Assembly: GCA_900470095.1 (NCBI GenBank)
Contig: UBZM01000051.1
Coordinates: 1-48,502 of the forward strand
DNA: 48,502 nt
Direction of reading: 5' to 3'
Origin: Hyphomicrobiales bacterium
GTDB lineage: Bacteria; Pseudomonadota; Alphaproteobacteria; Rhizobiales; Beijerinckiaceae
The notes beneath the pieces are model-generated. The model was not told where the DNA came from. It saw nothing but the letters and a program-made list of their open reading frames with translations, and did no database searches. Position 1 is the stretch's first letter; every line of letters starts with the position of its first letter. Shown here piece after piece: positions 8,901-17,207 of this stretch. A program made the translations under genes and the position numbers.

Positions 8901-9894
8901 CCAGACCCTGGCGCTGGGCGGCGATCCGGCGGAAGCCGCGGGTTTGGGCCAGCAGGCGCTGGCGCTGGCGGATTCGCTCGGCGACGTTCCGCTCCAGATG
9001 GCGGCGACCCTGATTCTCGGGACGGCCTGCTTCTCGACGATGGCATTCCAGCAGGTCGAGCCGCTTTTCGTGCGAGCGCTGGAATTGCTCGATCGTCAGC
9101 CCCGCTTCGAGCGATTTGGTCTCGCTGGATATCCAGCCGTGACGGTCCGCGCTTTCCTGGCGCGCATCCATGCCGAGCAGGGCAGGTTCGAGCAGGGCAT
9201 CCTGCATGGCGAGGAGAGCATTCGCATCGCGCTGGCGGTCGATGACCCCCTCGGCCTGACGATCGCCTATTGGTGTCTCGCCGACCTCCTGGTCATCCGC
9301 GGCGAGTTCGCCGAAGCCATAACGCGGTTGGAGCGCGCTTGCGTCGTGGCTCGCGAGTTCGACCTGCCCTTCATGGCCGCGGGCAGTACCGGCACGCTCG
9401 GCTATGCCTATGCCCTGCTGGGGCAGACCGAACGAGGCCTGCCTCTGCTGGAGCAGGCGTTGAGCGCTCTCGAGGCCATGGGGCATCGCTTTGGCCAGGC
9501 CCTGTTCCTGGTACCCCTCGGGGACGCGCATTTGCTCGCCGGCCAGCATGCGGACGCTCTGAGATATGCCGGACGGGCTCTGGCCACGGCGCGGGAGAAT
9601 GGTCAACGTCGTGGCGAGGCAGGGGTCCTCCATCTGCTTGGAGAGGTTATGGTTCGCACCGGATCCGCCGCACAGGCCGAAATTCACTACCGCGAGGCGC
9701 TCGTGCTCGCGGCGGAGCTTGGACTGGGCTCGCTTGTCGCGCGCTGCCATCATGGCCTCGGACATCTGCATCTGCGTGCAGGCCGGCTGGCCGAGGCCCG
9801 CGAGCAGCTCGAGATCGCCACGACGATGTACCGCGATATGGGAATGCGTTTCTGGCTGGATCAGGCCACTAAAGCGGCGGATCAGTTACAATAG
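5917..9894 (+). CDS. BTAD/cyclase-like/AAA ATPase/TPR multidomain transcriptional regulator
   Basis: A 1325-residue regulator. Residues about 10-245 are an OmpR-type winged helix plus BTAD helices (FRLSLLGRFEL, SRKLSGLLAYLA, ARQNLRQAIFRLRRIL). Residues about 290-450 are a class III nucleotide cyclase fold (LTILVCDLVG, VVVYFGYPAAHEHDAERAVRAG). Residues about 510-760 are a STAND-like ATPase with Walker A GEPGIGKSR near 521-530 and Walker B LILFEDAHW near 647-655. The last 410 residues are TPR-like helices. The cyclase looks inactive: the second metal aspartate (normally in GDG) is His in QGHGV, and the transition-state asparagine of NLAARLQ is Ala. ATG 5917 is preferred to GTG 5875. It lies 189 bases from the divergent autotransporter gene. 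The signal it senses is unknown. Confidence 0.9.
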   Translation: MKDGVALPKFRLSLLGRFELATRDGIVRLPSRKLSGLLAYLACTAPQPQPREKLAHLLWGSHFETQARQNLRQAIFRLRRILGQETLVSTDDEVWLAPGAIDCDAVRFEALITEGGAASLAAAADLHRGSFLADLNIEEDAWLSWRASLRGRLEGLALDAMVSASQGAMRAGNEEAALKAAHRAIQVNALREDAHRVALHALVAMGRKAEALRHYQDLAALLRRELGAAPDAITQALAAELRSAAPQAAPPSGERHPAASGTVEPPVAARIEAARDDETPTKARRPDALEQRQLTILVCDLVGAIGPSTSPDPEDIHDLIAAFHATVADVAARFGGFVAHYQGHGVVVYFGYPAAHEHDAERAVRAGLALLAAIGSLAAPLAGALQASVGIATGLVVVGEKSTADKNRQHVATGEAPALAARLQGSAAGGEVVIAASTQQLVGRQFACRALAARSGSQQPEAWQVLEAWQVLGEIAGVSRFDARRGAVLSPLMGREEEIALLLRRWDQAGAGEGRVVLISGEPGIGKSRLAESVPARTGSGPDSLLRYSCAPHHAQSPLHPFIARIQQDAGFGPGDSAGAKLDRLEALLAPTSLDLPRDMALFAELTGVPLEDRYPALAASPQQKREMTLGLLLDQIERAAARKPVLILFEDAHWIDPSSLDLLERLVTRAARLPLLLLVTCRPQFQPGWLDQPHVTALSLSRLGPGDSAGIMRGVAGERALPDAVVGQIMSRTDGVPLFIEELTRSLLEGGLLRQTGDGWVLDGPLPSVAIPTTLQAALAARLDLLGPARDAAMIGAAIGREFSHELIAAVSGLAAAELETALARLVESGLVSRRGASSGQGYVFKHALVQDAAYATMLRSRRRDLHATIARTLIDQFQAWAEDQPELVAHHFTEAALGGEAVGYWLKAARLAQARWANREAAGFFEQALRVLATLPETRETHEQAIDLRFELKASLLPLGQFDRIIGHLREAESLATRLDDQHRLARFAFHMCQTLALGGDPAEAAGLGQQALALADSLGDVPLQMAATLILGTACFSTMAFQQVEPLFVRALELLDRQPRFERFGLAGYPAVTVRAFLARIHAEQGRFEQGILHGEESIRIALAVDDPLGLTIAYWCLADLLVIRGEFAEAITRLERACVVAREFDLPFMAAGSTGTLGYAYALLGQTERGLPLLEQALSALEAMGHRFGQALFLVPLGDAHLLAGQHADALRYAGRALATARENGQRRGEAGVLHLLGEVMVRTGSAAQAEIHYREALVLAAELGLGSLVARCHHGLGHLHLRAGRLAEAREQLEIATTMYRDMGMRFWLDQATKAADQLQ
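7297..7332 (+). repeat. Perfect 18-bp tandem duplication inside the BTAD regulator gene
   Basis: The unit 7297-7314 is repeated without mismatch at 7315-7332, giving EAWQVL twice in a row in the linker between the cyclase-like and ATPase domains. The frame is kept. Perfect identity suggests a recent slippage event. Confidence 0.95.
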
Positions 9895-9995
9895 CCGGCG
9901 GCCTGCGGGCCGGCTCACGGCTGGCGGCGTGCCGCCCCCCCGGGAAGGCACTGCATCGCGACCGCGCGATCTCGCCGATGGTGCGACTGCGTGGT

Positions 9996-11279
9996 TCAGG
10001 CCGGCGCGATCGGAAGATGCGCCACTTGCGCGCCGACCTCGTAATACGCCTCCCTGAGGCCCCGGAATGCCGGGATGGCGAGTTCGGATACCGGCAGCGG
10101 CATGCCGGCGAGATCGATCTCGCCAAGGATGAGCCGGGCAAGTTCGCGCCCGAAGACGGTGCCCGGCGCGATGCCGCGTCCGTTATAGCCGCTGAAGCCG
10201 AGGGCGTTCGGGCCGTAGCTATGCAGCCGCGGCAGATGATCCGGCGTCATGCCGATCTTGCCATACCATTCCGTTTCGAGCTCGAATTCGCCGAGTTGCG
10301 GAAACAGCTTCCGGATATGCCGCTTCGCCCAGGCGCGGTGAACGCTCAGGCCCGTTCCGCGCAGCGCGCCGACGCTGCCGACGATCAGCCGCCCCTCTGC
10401 ATCGAGCCGGAAACCGCTCAGGATGGTCTTGGTGTCCCAGCCCGCGCCGCCATGCGGCAGGATGGTCTTGCGGATATTGTGGCCGAGCGGCGCGGTCGAG
10501 ACATGGAAATAGGGCAGATGCACCTGCTCCTCGCGGATGCTGGCGGTCGCGCCTGTCGAATAGGCGTCGGTCGCCAGGATGAGCCAGTCGGCGCTGACGC
10601 TGCCGCCGGCGGTCTTCACCTGCCAGGCGTTGCCGCTGCGCTCGAAGCCGGTCACCGCGCTGCCGGTGTGGATGGTCGCGCCTTCGGTCATCGCGGCGCC
10701 CGCCAGGCCGTGGGCATAGGCGAGCGGCTGGATCGTGCCGGCGCGCGGGTCGAACAGCGAGCCGGTATAGCCGGTAGTCCCGGTCCTCGCCTGCGTATCG
10801 CCGGCACTCAACAGCTCGACCTTGGCGCCGAGCTTGCTCCACTGCGCCTGGCGGGCCTGGAGCTGCTTCAGGCCGCTTGCGCCGACGGCGCAATGATAGG
10901 TTCCGCGATGGTCGGCCTGGCATTCCATGCCATAGCGTTCCGTGAGTGCGAAGACCTCGCGCGGCGCCTCGCCGAGCAGCCCGATCAGGCGGTTGCCATA
11001 GGTTTGGCCGAGCGTCGCGATCAGGTCGTCGGGCATCACCCAGAGACCGGCATTGACGAAGCCCGAGTTGCGGCCGGATGCGCCGAAGCCGATCTCGATC
11101 GCCTCCAGGACCACGACCTTCTTGCCGCCCCTGGCGAGATGCAGCGCCGCCGAGAGCCCGGTATAGCCGCCGCCGACGATGACGACGTCGGCGGAGATCT
11201 GCTCGCGCAGGACCGTGGTCGGCGGGGCGGGAGGGGCTGAGAGCTCCCAGAGCCCGTGCGAACGCTTGTCCTCCAGCAT
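9996..11279 (-). CDS. FAD-dependent amine/amino-acid oxidoreductase (DAO family, PuuB/sarcosine-oxidase-like)
   Basis: A 427-residue soluble flavoenzyme of the D-amino-acid-oxidase fold. The dinucleotide-binding motif VVIVGGGYTGLSAALHLA begins near residue 32, followed by the ribityl-binding strand VVVLEA and FGASGRNSGFVN (covalent- or close-FAD loop of the family). The C-terminal FAD motif GFSGYNGRGIAPGT lies near residue 370. A tryptophan-rich N-terminal tag (HGLWELSAP) resembles gamma-glutamylputrescine oxidases. It would oxidise a C-N bond with release of aldehyde and amine, reducing oxygen or an electron carrier. It is the last gene of a leftward set, 84 bases after the epimerase gene, with CGGAG before ATG 11279. 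The hyuA/hyuB neighbours suggest a product of ring opening, such as sarcosine, as substrate; that is inference. Confidence 0.85.
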   Translation of the reverse strand: MLEDKRSHGLWELSAPPAPPTTVLREQISADVVIVGGGYTGLSAALHLARGGKKVVVLEAIEIGFGASGRNSGFVNAGLWVMPDDLIATLGQTYGNRLIGLLGEAPREVFALTERYGMECQADHRGTYHCAVGASGLKQLQARQAQWSKLGAKVELLSAGDTQARTGTTGYTGSLFDPRAGTIQPLAYAHGLAGAAMTEGATIHTGSAVTGFERSGNAWQVKTAGGSVSADWLILATDAYSTGATASIREEQVHLPYFHVSTAPLGHNIRKTILPHGGAGWDTKTILSGFRLDAEGRLIVGSVGALRGTGLSVHRAWAKRHIRKLFPQLGEFELETEWYGKIGMTPDHLPRLHSYGPNALGFSGYNGRGIAPGTVFGRELARLILGEIDLAGMPLPVSELAIPAFRGLREAYYEVGAQVAHLPIAPA

Positions 11280-11363
11280 TGAATCGGCTCCGTTCTGTCA
11301 GTCCCTGGAATAGCTCGGTGCAGGCGATCGCTCGATGCAGGCGCATGAGGGCGCCCGCAGATG

Positions 11364-12179
11364 TCAGGCCTTCACTTCGTCGTCGGGATGGCCCATCTCG
11401 CAGAACTTGCCGCCGAGATAGCGGCCCGTCGGAGTTTTGGGGTCGAGGGCCGGCGCATTCGCCTCGACCTTGGCGCGAAACGGCTCGGAGCTGTCCTGCG
11501 GGTGATAGCCGAGATGATTGGCGCCGCTATTGTCGACCGCCTTCACCGTGTTGTCCGAGGTGCCGAAGGAGATGGTGTGGCCGACGAAGGGCGCCGTCAG
11601 CGAGGCTTCGACGAGGCGCACGCAATCGGCGAAGGAGAGATAGGACCACAGCATCCGCCGGTCGACGGGCTCGGGGAAGGACGAAAAGATGCGCAGGCAC
11701 GCCGTCTCGATGCCGAACTTGTCCCAGTAGAGCCGGCTCAGGCTTTCCACGAAGGTCTTGCCGACGCCGTAGAGGCAGTCCGGCCGAACCGGCGCATCGA
11801 CCGAAATCTGCGCGCCGATCTCATGGAAGCCGATCGCATGGACGGATGAGGCATAGACAACGCGCTTGATCCCGTGTTTCCGGGCGCCCTCATAGATGTG
11901 GTAGGAGGCGCGAATACTGGAATCGAGGATGGTCTGCCAGTCCCGCTCGGTCGGCGCGCCGCCGAAATGGACGATGGCATCGCAGCCCTCGGTCGCCGCG
12001 ATCGTCGCCTCCATGTCGGCGAGATCGAAGATCGCCTGTTCCTCATGGGCAGCGAGCGGACCGAGCGGTTCGCGATCGGCGACACGGATCGTCCCGGCGA
12101 GATGCGCAAGCCCGCTGCGAAGATGAGAGCCGAGGCGGCCGGCCGCGCCGGTGATCAGGATGCGGTCATAAGGTGGCAT
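11364..12179 (-). CDS. NAD-dependent epimerase/dehydratase-type protein, uronate dehydrogenase-like
   Basis: A 271-residue extended short-chain dehydrogenase. The Rossmann motif ITGAAGRLGSHL lies at residues 9-20, the aspartate after strand 2 (VADREPLGPL) selects NAD, and the catalytic serine and Tyr-x-x-x-Lys occur in YASSVHAIG and LYGVGKTFVE. The overall run (ADREPLGPL, CDAIVHFGG, CLRIFSSFPEP, RMLWSYLSFAD) is close to uronate dehydrogenases, which oxidise uronic acids to aldarolactones. A uronate substrate is not obvious in this context, so an unassigned sugar-acid or amide substrate is possible. GAGGA precedes ATG 12179. It follows hyuB by 91 bases and precedes the FAD oxidoreductase gene, probably in one operon. 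Confidence 0.75.
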   Translation of the reverse strand: MPPYDRILITGAAGRLGSHLRSGLAHLAGTIRVADREPLGPLAAHEEQAIFDLADMEATIAATEGCDAIVHFGGAPTERDWQTILDSSIRASYHIYEGARKHGIKRVVYASSVHAIGFHEIGAQISVDAPVRPDCLYGVGKTFVESLSRLYWDKFGIETACLRIFSSFPEPVDRRMLWSYLSFADCVRLVEASLTAPFVGHTISFGTSDNTVKAVDNSGANHLGYHPQDSSEPFRAKVEANAPALDPKTPTGRYLGGKFCEMGHPDDEVKA

Positions 12180-12270
12180 GCGGTCCTCGCGTCGTCACAG
12201 GCAGGGCGCCGCACCGGGCCGGCGCGGCGGGGATCGGGATGATCGGCGTTACGGATCTGGTGGCACGGTG

Positions 12271-13986
12271 TCATCCGGGGGAGGGCAGCTCGCCGCGCTT
12301 CAGTCCGGCTTCGACCGCCGCGATCTCGGCGTCGCTGACCTCATATGCGGCCTTGGCCGCTTTGGCCGAGACATAGCCGAGCGCGAGGTCGCGCAGCACA
12401 GCAGCATGGCTGCGCTCCGAGGCCGGGCCGTAACCGGCGCCACCGGGAAGCGACAGCATCACCTTGCGCCCCTCGGGAACGGCCTGGCGTCCCTTGCCGG
12501 CCATGGCGGTGCCGTTGTCTAGGCGGATTTCGGTCGCGCCGCCATCGGCCCCGCCCAGGCGTCCGCGCGGCGGATGCTTCACGCGGTCGAACATCGCGGA
12601 CATGTCGAAGACATGCCCCTCCACAGCGCCGACCTCCATGAACTGGCCGAGCCCGCCGCGGAAGCGGCCGGCGCCGCCGGAATCGGGCCGCAATTCCTTG
12701 CGCCAGATGATGATCGGGCCGGCATGCTCGGTTGCCTCGATCGGCATGGTCATGACGCCTGAGGGGAAGGCGGTGGTGTTCATGCCATCGAGCGTCGGGC
12801 GCGCGCCCGAGCCGCCGCAATTGAACATCAAGACCTCGGCGCGCCTCGCTCCGGAAAGACGCGCGGCCTCCGAGGCCGGGCGCAGCGAGACCTGGAAATT
12901 GCAGAGCGGCCCTGCGCCCTCGGCGGGAACAGTCCTGGGCAAGAGCTTGTCGAGCGCATCATAGACCGTGTCGGGGATGAGATGGCCGATGACATGGCGC
13001 AGCGCGACGGGCGCCGGATGCAGCGCGTTGACGATGGTGTTCTCCGGAGCCGTGATGCGGAAGGGCTCGAGCGAGGCCGCATTATTTGGGATTTCGGGGG
13101 CGATCGCGCATTTCAGGGCATAGCAGGCATAGGCCTTGGAATAGACCATCGGGCAGTTGATGCCCTTGGGGTCGACGCCGGACGAGCCCGCGAAATCGAC
13201 GCAAACCTCGTCCGCGCCGATGGTGACCTTGACCTTGAGCAGGATTGGCGTGGCGAAGCCGTCGCTCAGCATGGCGCCCTCGGCTGCGCCGGGTGTGAGC
13301 GCCGCGATCTTCTCCAGTGTCGCGCGGCGCGAGTTTTCGAGGATGAAATCGCCGACCTGCTCCAGCCCGTCGAGGGCGAATTCGTCGAGCATGCCGGTCA
13401 GCCGGCGATGGCCGACATCGTTGCAGGTCGCGAGCGCGAAGATGTCGCCGACGACCTGGTCGGGCTCGCGGATATTGCCGCGCACCAGCCTGACGAAGGG
13501 CTGGTCGACCTTGCCTCGGTCGGCGAATTTCATGATCGGGATATAGAGGCCTTCCTCATAGACGGAGTTGGCATCCGCGCCGAAGCCGCGGCCGCCGATA
13601 TCGACGACATGGGCCGTGCAGGCGAAGAAGCCGACATGCCGCCCGCGGTAGAAGGAGGGCGTCACGACGGTGATGTCGTGCAGGTGCCCGGTCCCCATCC
13701 AGGGGTCGTTGGTGATGTAGATATCGCCTTCGAAAATGTTGCCAGGCCCGATCTCGCGGATGAAATGCGCGACCGCATCGGCCATCGCATTGACATGGCC
13801 AGGCGTGCCGGTCACGGCCTGGGCCAGCATCAACCCGGCCCGGTTATACACGCCGGCCGAGAGGTCGCCGGCCTCGCGCACCGAGGTCGAGAAGGCCGTG
13901 CGGATCAGGGCCTGAGCCTGTTCCTCGACGATCGAGATCAGGCGGTTCCACATCACCTGCAGCGATACGGTGGAAAGCTTGCTCAT
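12271..13986 (-). CDS. hyuB: Hydantoinase B / 5-oxoprolinase beta-type subunit
   Basis: A 571-residue protein of the HyuB family: it begins MSKLSTVSLQVMWNRLISIVEEQAQALIRTAFS-type sequence, with the family motifs RAGLMLAQAVTGTPGHVNAM, NDPWMGTGHLHDITVV and the later GCGG-like FNCGGSGARPTLDGM. With HyuA it forms ATP-dependent hydantoinase, N-methylhydantoin amidohydrolase or 5-oxoprolinase complexes in the cytoplasm. The start is ATG 13986, 2 bases after the hyuA stop, with GAGG just upstream; the open frame extends further but that part overlaps hyuA and is not real. The substrate of the pair cannot be read from sequence alone. Confidence 0.9.
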   Translation of the reverse strand: MSKLSTVSLQVMWNRLISIVEEQAQALIRTAFSTSVREAGDLSAGVYNRAGLMLAQAVTGTPGHVNAMADAVAHFIREIGPGNIFEGDIYITNDPWMGTGHLHDITVVTPSFYRGRHVGFFACTAHVVDIGGRGFGADANSVYEEGLYIPIMKFADRGKVDQPFVRLVRGNIREPDQVVGDIFALATCNDVGHRRLTGMLDEFALDGLEQVGDFILENSRRATLEKIAALTPGAAEGAMLSDGFATPILLKVKVTIGADEVCVDFAGSSGVDPKGINCPMVYSKAYACYALKCAIAPEIPNNAASLEPFRITAPENTIVNALHPAPVALRHVIGHLIPDTVYDALDKLLPRTVPAEGAGPLCNFQVSLRPASEAARLSGARRAEVLMFNCGGSGARPTLDGMNTTAFPSGVMTMPIEATEHAGPIIIWRKELRPDSGGAGRFRGGLGQFMEVGAVEGHVFDMSAMFDRVKHPPRGRLGGADGGATEIRLDNGTAMAGKGRQAVPEGRKVMLSLPGGAGYGPASERSHAAVLRDLALGYVSAKAAKAAYEVSDAEIAAVEAGLKRGELPSPG

Positions 13987-13988
13987 GG

Positions 13989-16109
13989 TCAGGCCTCGAT
14001 CATGGCGGCGAGACGGGCTTCCGCCGCGTCGGTGCTCGGCTTGAAGACTTCGATGCAGCCATCCGAGCGGCAGGTCGCCGCACAGCCGGCCGGCACGATG
14101 ATCGTGGTTTCGTCCTCGACGATGACGCAGGGGCCCGCCACGAGCCGGCCGATCGCGACCTCCGAGCGCGCGAACACGCCGGCCGTCACCCGAACGCCGA
14201 GCGCGGGATCGAAGACTTCGCGCTGCGAACTCGCCGTCAGCGCCGCCAGGGCGCCCAGCCCCTCGGCCTGCGCCGGCACCGTCTTCGCCGTGCTCGCATT
14301 CACGGCCCAGACGGTGATCTCGATGTCCAGTCCCTGGACGGTCCTGGAGAACAGCTTGGCATATTCGGCCTCGAACAGTGCGCGATAGGCATCGATCGTA
14401 GGCTCCGCCCGGCTGACATCGATCGGGATTTCCCAGCCCTGGCCGACATAGCGCATATAGACCTTGGTCTCGACGCTGAGCGGCGCCCGCGCGTCGCAGG
14501 AGCGGACGAAGCTCGTGGCTTCGCTTTCGAGTTCTGCGAGCAGATCGCGCACCAGCGGGGCGTCGAAATCCGCCAGGCGCATATAGACGCTGCGCGTCGC
14601 CTCGAAGCTGAACGGCGCCCGCAGGAAGCCGATGGCCGAGCCGACGCCGGCCCCGGGCGGCACCAGCAGGCGCGCGATGCCGAGCTTTTCGCAGAGCCGC
14701 CCGGCATGGAGCGGTGCCGCACCGCCAAAGGCGATCATCGTGTAACCGGAAAGATCCTCGCCATTCTCGACCGCATGGACGCGGGCGGCATTGGCCATGT
14801 TCTCGTCGACGACCTCGACGATGCCGAAGGCGGCTGTCTCGCCGCTCATCCCGAGCCGGTCGGCAATCGCAGCCGTCACGGCTGTGCGCGCGGCGGCGAC
14901 GTCCAGCAGCATGCTGCCGCCGGCGAAATGGGCAGGGTCGATCTTGCCGAGCAGGAGGTCGGCATCGGTGACGGCCGGCCTCATGCCGCCGCGGCCATAG
15001 CAGGCGGGGCCGGGCTCCGAGCCGGCGCTCTCCGGCCCGACGCGGATCTGGCGCATCGAATCGACCTGGGCGAGCGAGCCGCCGCCGGCGCCGATCTCGA
15101 CCATGTCGATCACCGGGATCGAGATCGGCATGCCCGAGCCCTTCTTGAAGCGGTAGCTCCGCGCCACCTCGAAGACGCGGCTCGTCTTCGGCGTCTGGTT
15201 CTTGATCAGGCAAATCTTGGCGGTCGTCCCGCCCATGTCGAAGGAGAGGACCCGGTCGAGGCCGAAGCGCGCGGCGACATCGGCTGCATAGATCGCGCCG
15301 CCGGCCGGCCCGGATTCGACGAGGCGAACCGGGAACTCCGCCGCCCCTTCGAGCGACATGATGCCGCCGCCGGAATGCATCAGGAAGATCGGGCAGTCCG
15401 CACCTTCGCCAGCCAGTTTTGCGGCAAGGCTGGCGAGATAGCGCTTCATCATCGGTTTGACATAGGCATTGGCCACCACCGTGTTGAAGCGCTCGTATTC
15501 GCGCATCTGCGGCGAGACCTCCGACGAGATCGAGACCGCGAGACCCGGCATCCGCTCCAGCAGCACCTCGCGCACCAGCCGCTCATGGCTGGGGTCGAGA
15601 TAGGAATGGATCAACCCGACCGCGACGCTCTCATAGCCCGCTTCTGCGATCTGCTCGGCCAGCGCCGCGACATCCGCGCGCCGGAGCGGGATGAGCGTCT
15701 TGCCGCTGGCAGCGACGCGCTCGCGCAGCGTGTAGCGCCGGTTGCGCGGCAGCAGGGGCAGGGGCAGCGTCAGGTTGAGGTCGTATTGCTCGAACCGGCT
15801 TTCGGTCCGCATCTCGATCACGTCGCGAAAACCTTCGGTCGTGATCAGCGCCGTCTTCGCGCCGCGGCGTTCGATCAGGGCGTTGGTCGCAAGCGTCGTG
15901 CCGTGGATGATCCGGCCGATAGCGGCGGGCGTCACGCCCGCCTTGGCGCAGACGCGGTGCATGCCCTCGATGATGGCACGTTCGGGCGCGTCATAGGTGG
16001 TCAGCACCTTGGCGGAGTAGCTTTCGCCCCCGATCTCCAGCACGACATCCGTGAAAGTGCCGCCGATATCGGCGCCGAGATTGCCCTGTGGGGATGCAGT
16101 GCCGCTCAC
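13989..16109 (-). CDS. hyuA: Hydantoinase A / 5-oxoprolinase alpha-type, ATP-binding subunit
   Basis: A 706-residue HyuA-family protein of the acetate/sugar-kinase-like ATPase fold. The phosphate-binding motif LGADIGGTFTDVVLE is at the N-terminus, a second one (SFDMGGTTAKI) occurs near residue 290, and the C-terminal part holds AFGGAAPLHAGRLCEKLGI and VPPGAGVGSAIGFL, both typical. It activates the lactam or hydantoin carbonyl by phosphorylation for hydrolysis with HyuB. Two GTG starts compete (16118 and 16109); 16109 is chosen because AAAGGTGG sits about 5 bases before it. It is the first gene of the leftward operon and diverges from a LysR gene, its probable regulator. Confidence 0.9.
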   Translation of the reverse strand: MSGTASPQGNLGADIGGTFTDVVLEIGGESYSAKVLTTYDAPERAIIEGMHRVCAKAGVTPAAIGRIIHGTTLATNALIERRGAKTALITTEGFRDVIEMRTESRFEQYDLNLTLPLPLLPRNRRYTLRERVAASGKTLIPLRRADVAALAEQIAEAGYESVAVGLIHSYLDPSHERLVREVLLERMPGLAVSISSEVSPQMREYERFNTVVANAYVKPMMKRYLASLAAKLAGEGADCPIFLMHSGGGIMSLEGAAEFPVRLVESGPAGGAIYAADVAARFGLDRVLSFDMGGTTAKICLIKNQTPKTSRVFEVARSYRFKKGSGMPISIPVIDMVEIGAGGGSLAQVDSMRQIRVGPESAGSEPGPACYGRGGMRPAVTDADLLLGKIDPAHFAGGSMLLDVAAARTAVTAAIADRLGMSGETAAFGIVEVVDENMANAARVHAVENGEDLSGYTMIAFGGAAPLHAGRLCEKLGIARLLVPPGAGVGSAIGFLRAPFSFEATRSVYMRLADFDAPLVRDLLAELESEATSFVRSCDARAPLSVETKVYMRYVGQGWEIPIDVSRAEPTIDAYRALFEAEYAKLFSRTVQGLDIEITVWAVNASTAKTVPAQAEGLGALAALTASSQREVFDPALGVRVTAGVFARSEVAIGRLVAGPCVIVEDETTIIVPAGCAATCRSDGCIEVFKPSTDAAEARLAAMIEA

Positions 16110-16274
16110 GGAAACCACCTTTCAGTGCATCACGGGGGTGACCGATGCTGTGCGCCTATCCCCTGCAAAAACATGGCTGCGATCGATGATCAGGTCTAAT
16201 TATTTGATTGTCTCACGAGCATAGAAAATATTGATCCTGTGGTTCGCCCGGGGCGGAGCAGACCGAGGCCTTCG
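16110..16274. promoter_or_regulatory. Divergent hyuA/LysR control region with an AT-rich core
   Basis: The 165-base gap between hyuA and the LysR gene contains a clearly AT-rich stretch at about 16194-16237 in otherwise GC-rich DNA, including the small dyad ATA-GAAAA-TAT. Divergent LysR genes usually bind T-N11-A sites in such gaps, so promoters and operators for both directions are expected here. No unambiguous -35/-10 pair was identified. Confidence 0.45.
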
Positions 16275-17174
16275 ATGCAGATCACGCTCAAGCAGATCGA
16301 AACCTTCGTCCGCCTGGCCTCGCTCAGGAATTTCCGCCGCGTCGCCGAGCAGATGCACACGACGCAGCCGAATATCTCGGCGCGGATATCGGCGCTCGAG
16401 GCAGTGCTGAACCTGCGCCTGTTCGAACGCGATGCCGGATCGGTCGTGCTGACCGATCAGGGCAAGAGCGTGCTCCCGCTCGCGGCCCGGGCGCTCGAGG
16501 CAACCGAGGCGCTGCTTCAGGCGGGGGACACGACGAGCCGGCAATCCATCCTGAAGCTCGGCGTGGCGGAAACCGTGGCCCAGACCTGGCTGCATCGCTT
16601 CCTGCGCGAGATGGCCGTGCGCTTTCCCGAGGTCGTGGTCGAGCTGAGCGTCGACCTGACCTTCAATCTCCAGCGCAATCTCATTGACGGCTCGCTCGAC
16701 ATCGCGTTCCTCAACGGGCCGATCTCGGACCTCTCTGTCACCAATCTGCCGCTGGGGACGGTGGCGCTGCCCTGGGTCGCCGCCCCCCGGTTCGCCGCGG
16801 CCTTGCCCGATCCTGCCGGGGCCGACGACCTCGCCCGGTTTCCGATCCTGACCCATGCCAAGAACACGCGGCCCTATGCGGAGGTCGTCGACTACTTCAA
16901 GCGCAACAGCAGCCGGCTCAGCCGCCCGGTCTCGTCGAGCAATCTGGCGGCCTGCCTGAACATGACGCTGGACGGGCTGGGGATCGCGACCTTGCCGTCG
17001 CCGCTGGTCGAGCGCTTCGTCGAATCCGGCGAGCTCGTCGCCCTCAACTGCGATTGGGTTCCGACCCCGATGAGTTTCACCGCATCCTATGTGACGATGC
17101 CGGCGCGGCCGATCGTCGAGGCTGCGGCGACACTCGCCGTCGCGGTCGCCGACTGGAAGCCGAACGCGGCCTGA
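16275..17174 (+). CDS. LysR-type transcriptional regulator, probable regulator of the hyu operon
   Basis: A 299-residue LysR regulator. Residues 1-62 hold the winged helix-turn-helix (LKQIETFVRLASLRNFRRVA, TTQPNISARISALEAVL), and residues about 90-295 form the two-lobed co-inducer domain. ATG 16275 is chosen because the canonical MQITLKQIETF start follows and GAGG lies about 6 bases upstream; the in-frame extension to 16239 is not LysR-like. It diverges from hyuA, the usual arrangement for a LysR activator and its target. The co-inducer is unknown. Confidence 0.9.
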   Translation: MQITLKQIETFVRLASLRNFRRVAEQMHTTQPNISARISALEAVLNLRLFERDAGSVVLTDQGKSVLPLAARALEATEALLQAGDTTSRQSILKLGVAETVAQTWLHRFLREMAVRFPEVVVELSVDLTFNLQRNLIDGSLDIAFLNGPISDLSVTNLPLGTVALPWVAAPRFAAALPDPAGADDLARFPILTHAKNTRPYAEVVDYFKRNSSRLSRPVSSSNLAACLNMTLDGLGIATLPSPLVERFVESGELVALNCDWVPTPMSFTASYVTMPARPIVEAAATLAVAVADWKPNAA

Positions 17175-17207
17175 CGCGGGCGAGGGGGCAGCTTGCGGTG
17201 GCGATGG

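Noticed and set aside
8434..9771. 445-residue minus-strand open frame
   Set aside because: Antisense to the TPR part of the regulator.
13987..15213. N-terminal extension of the hyuB frame
   Set aside because: It overlaps hyuA in another frame and has no HyuB similarity; ATG 13986 has an RBS and the family N-terminus.
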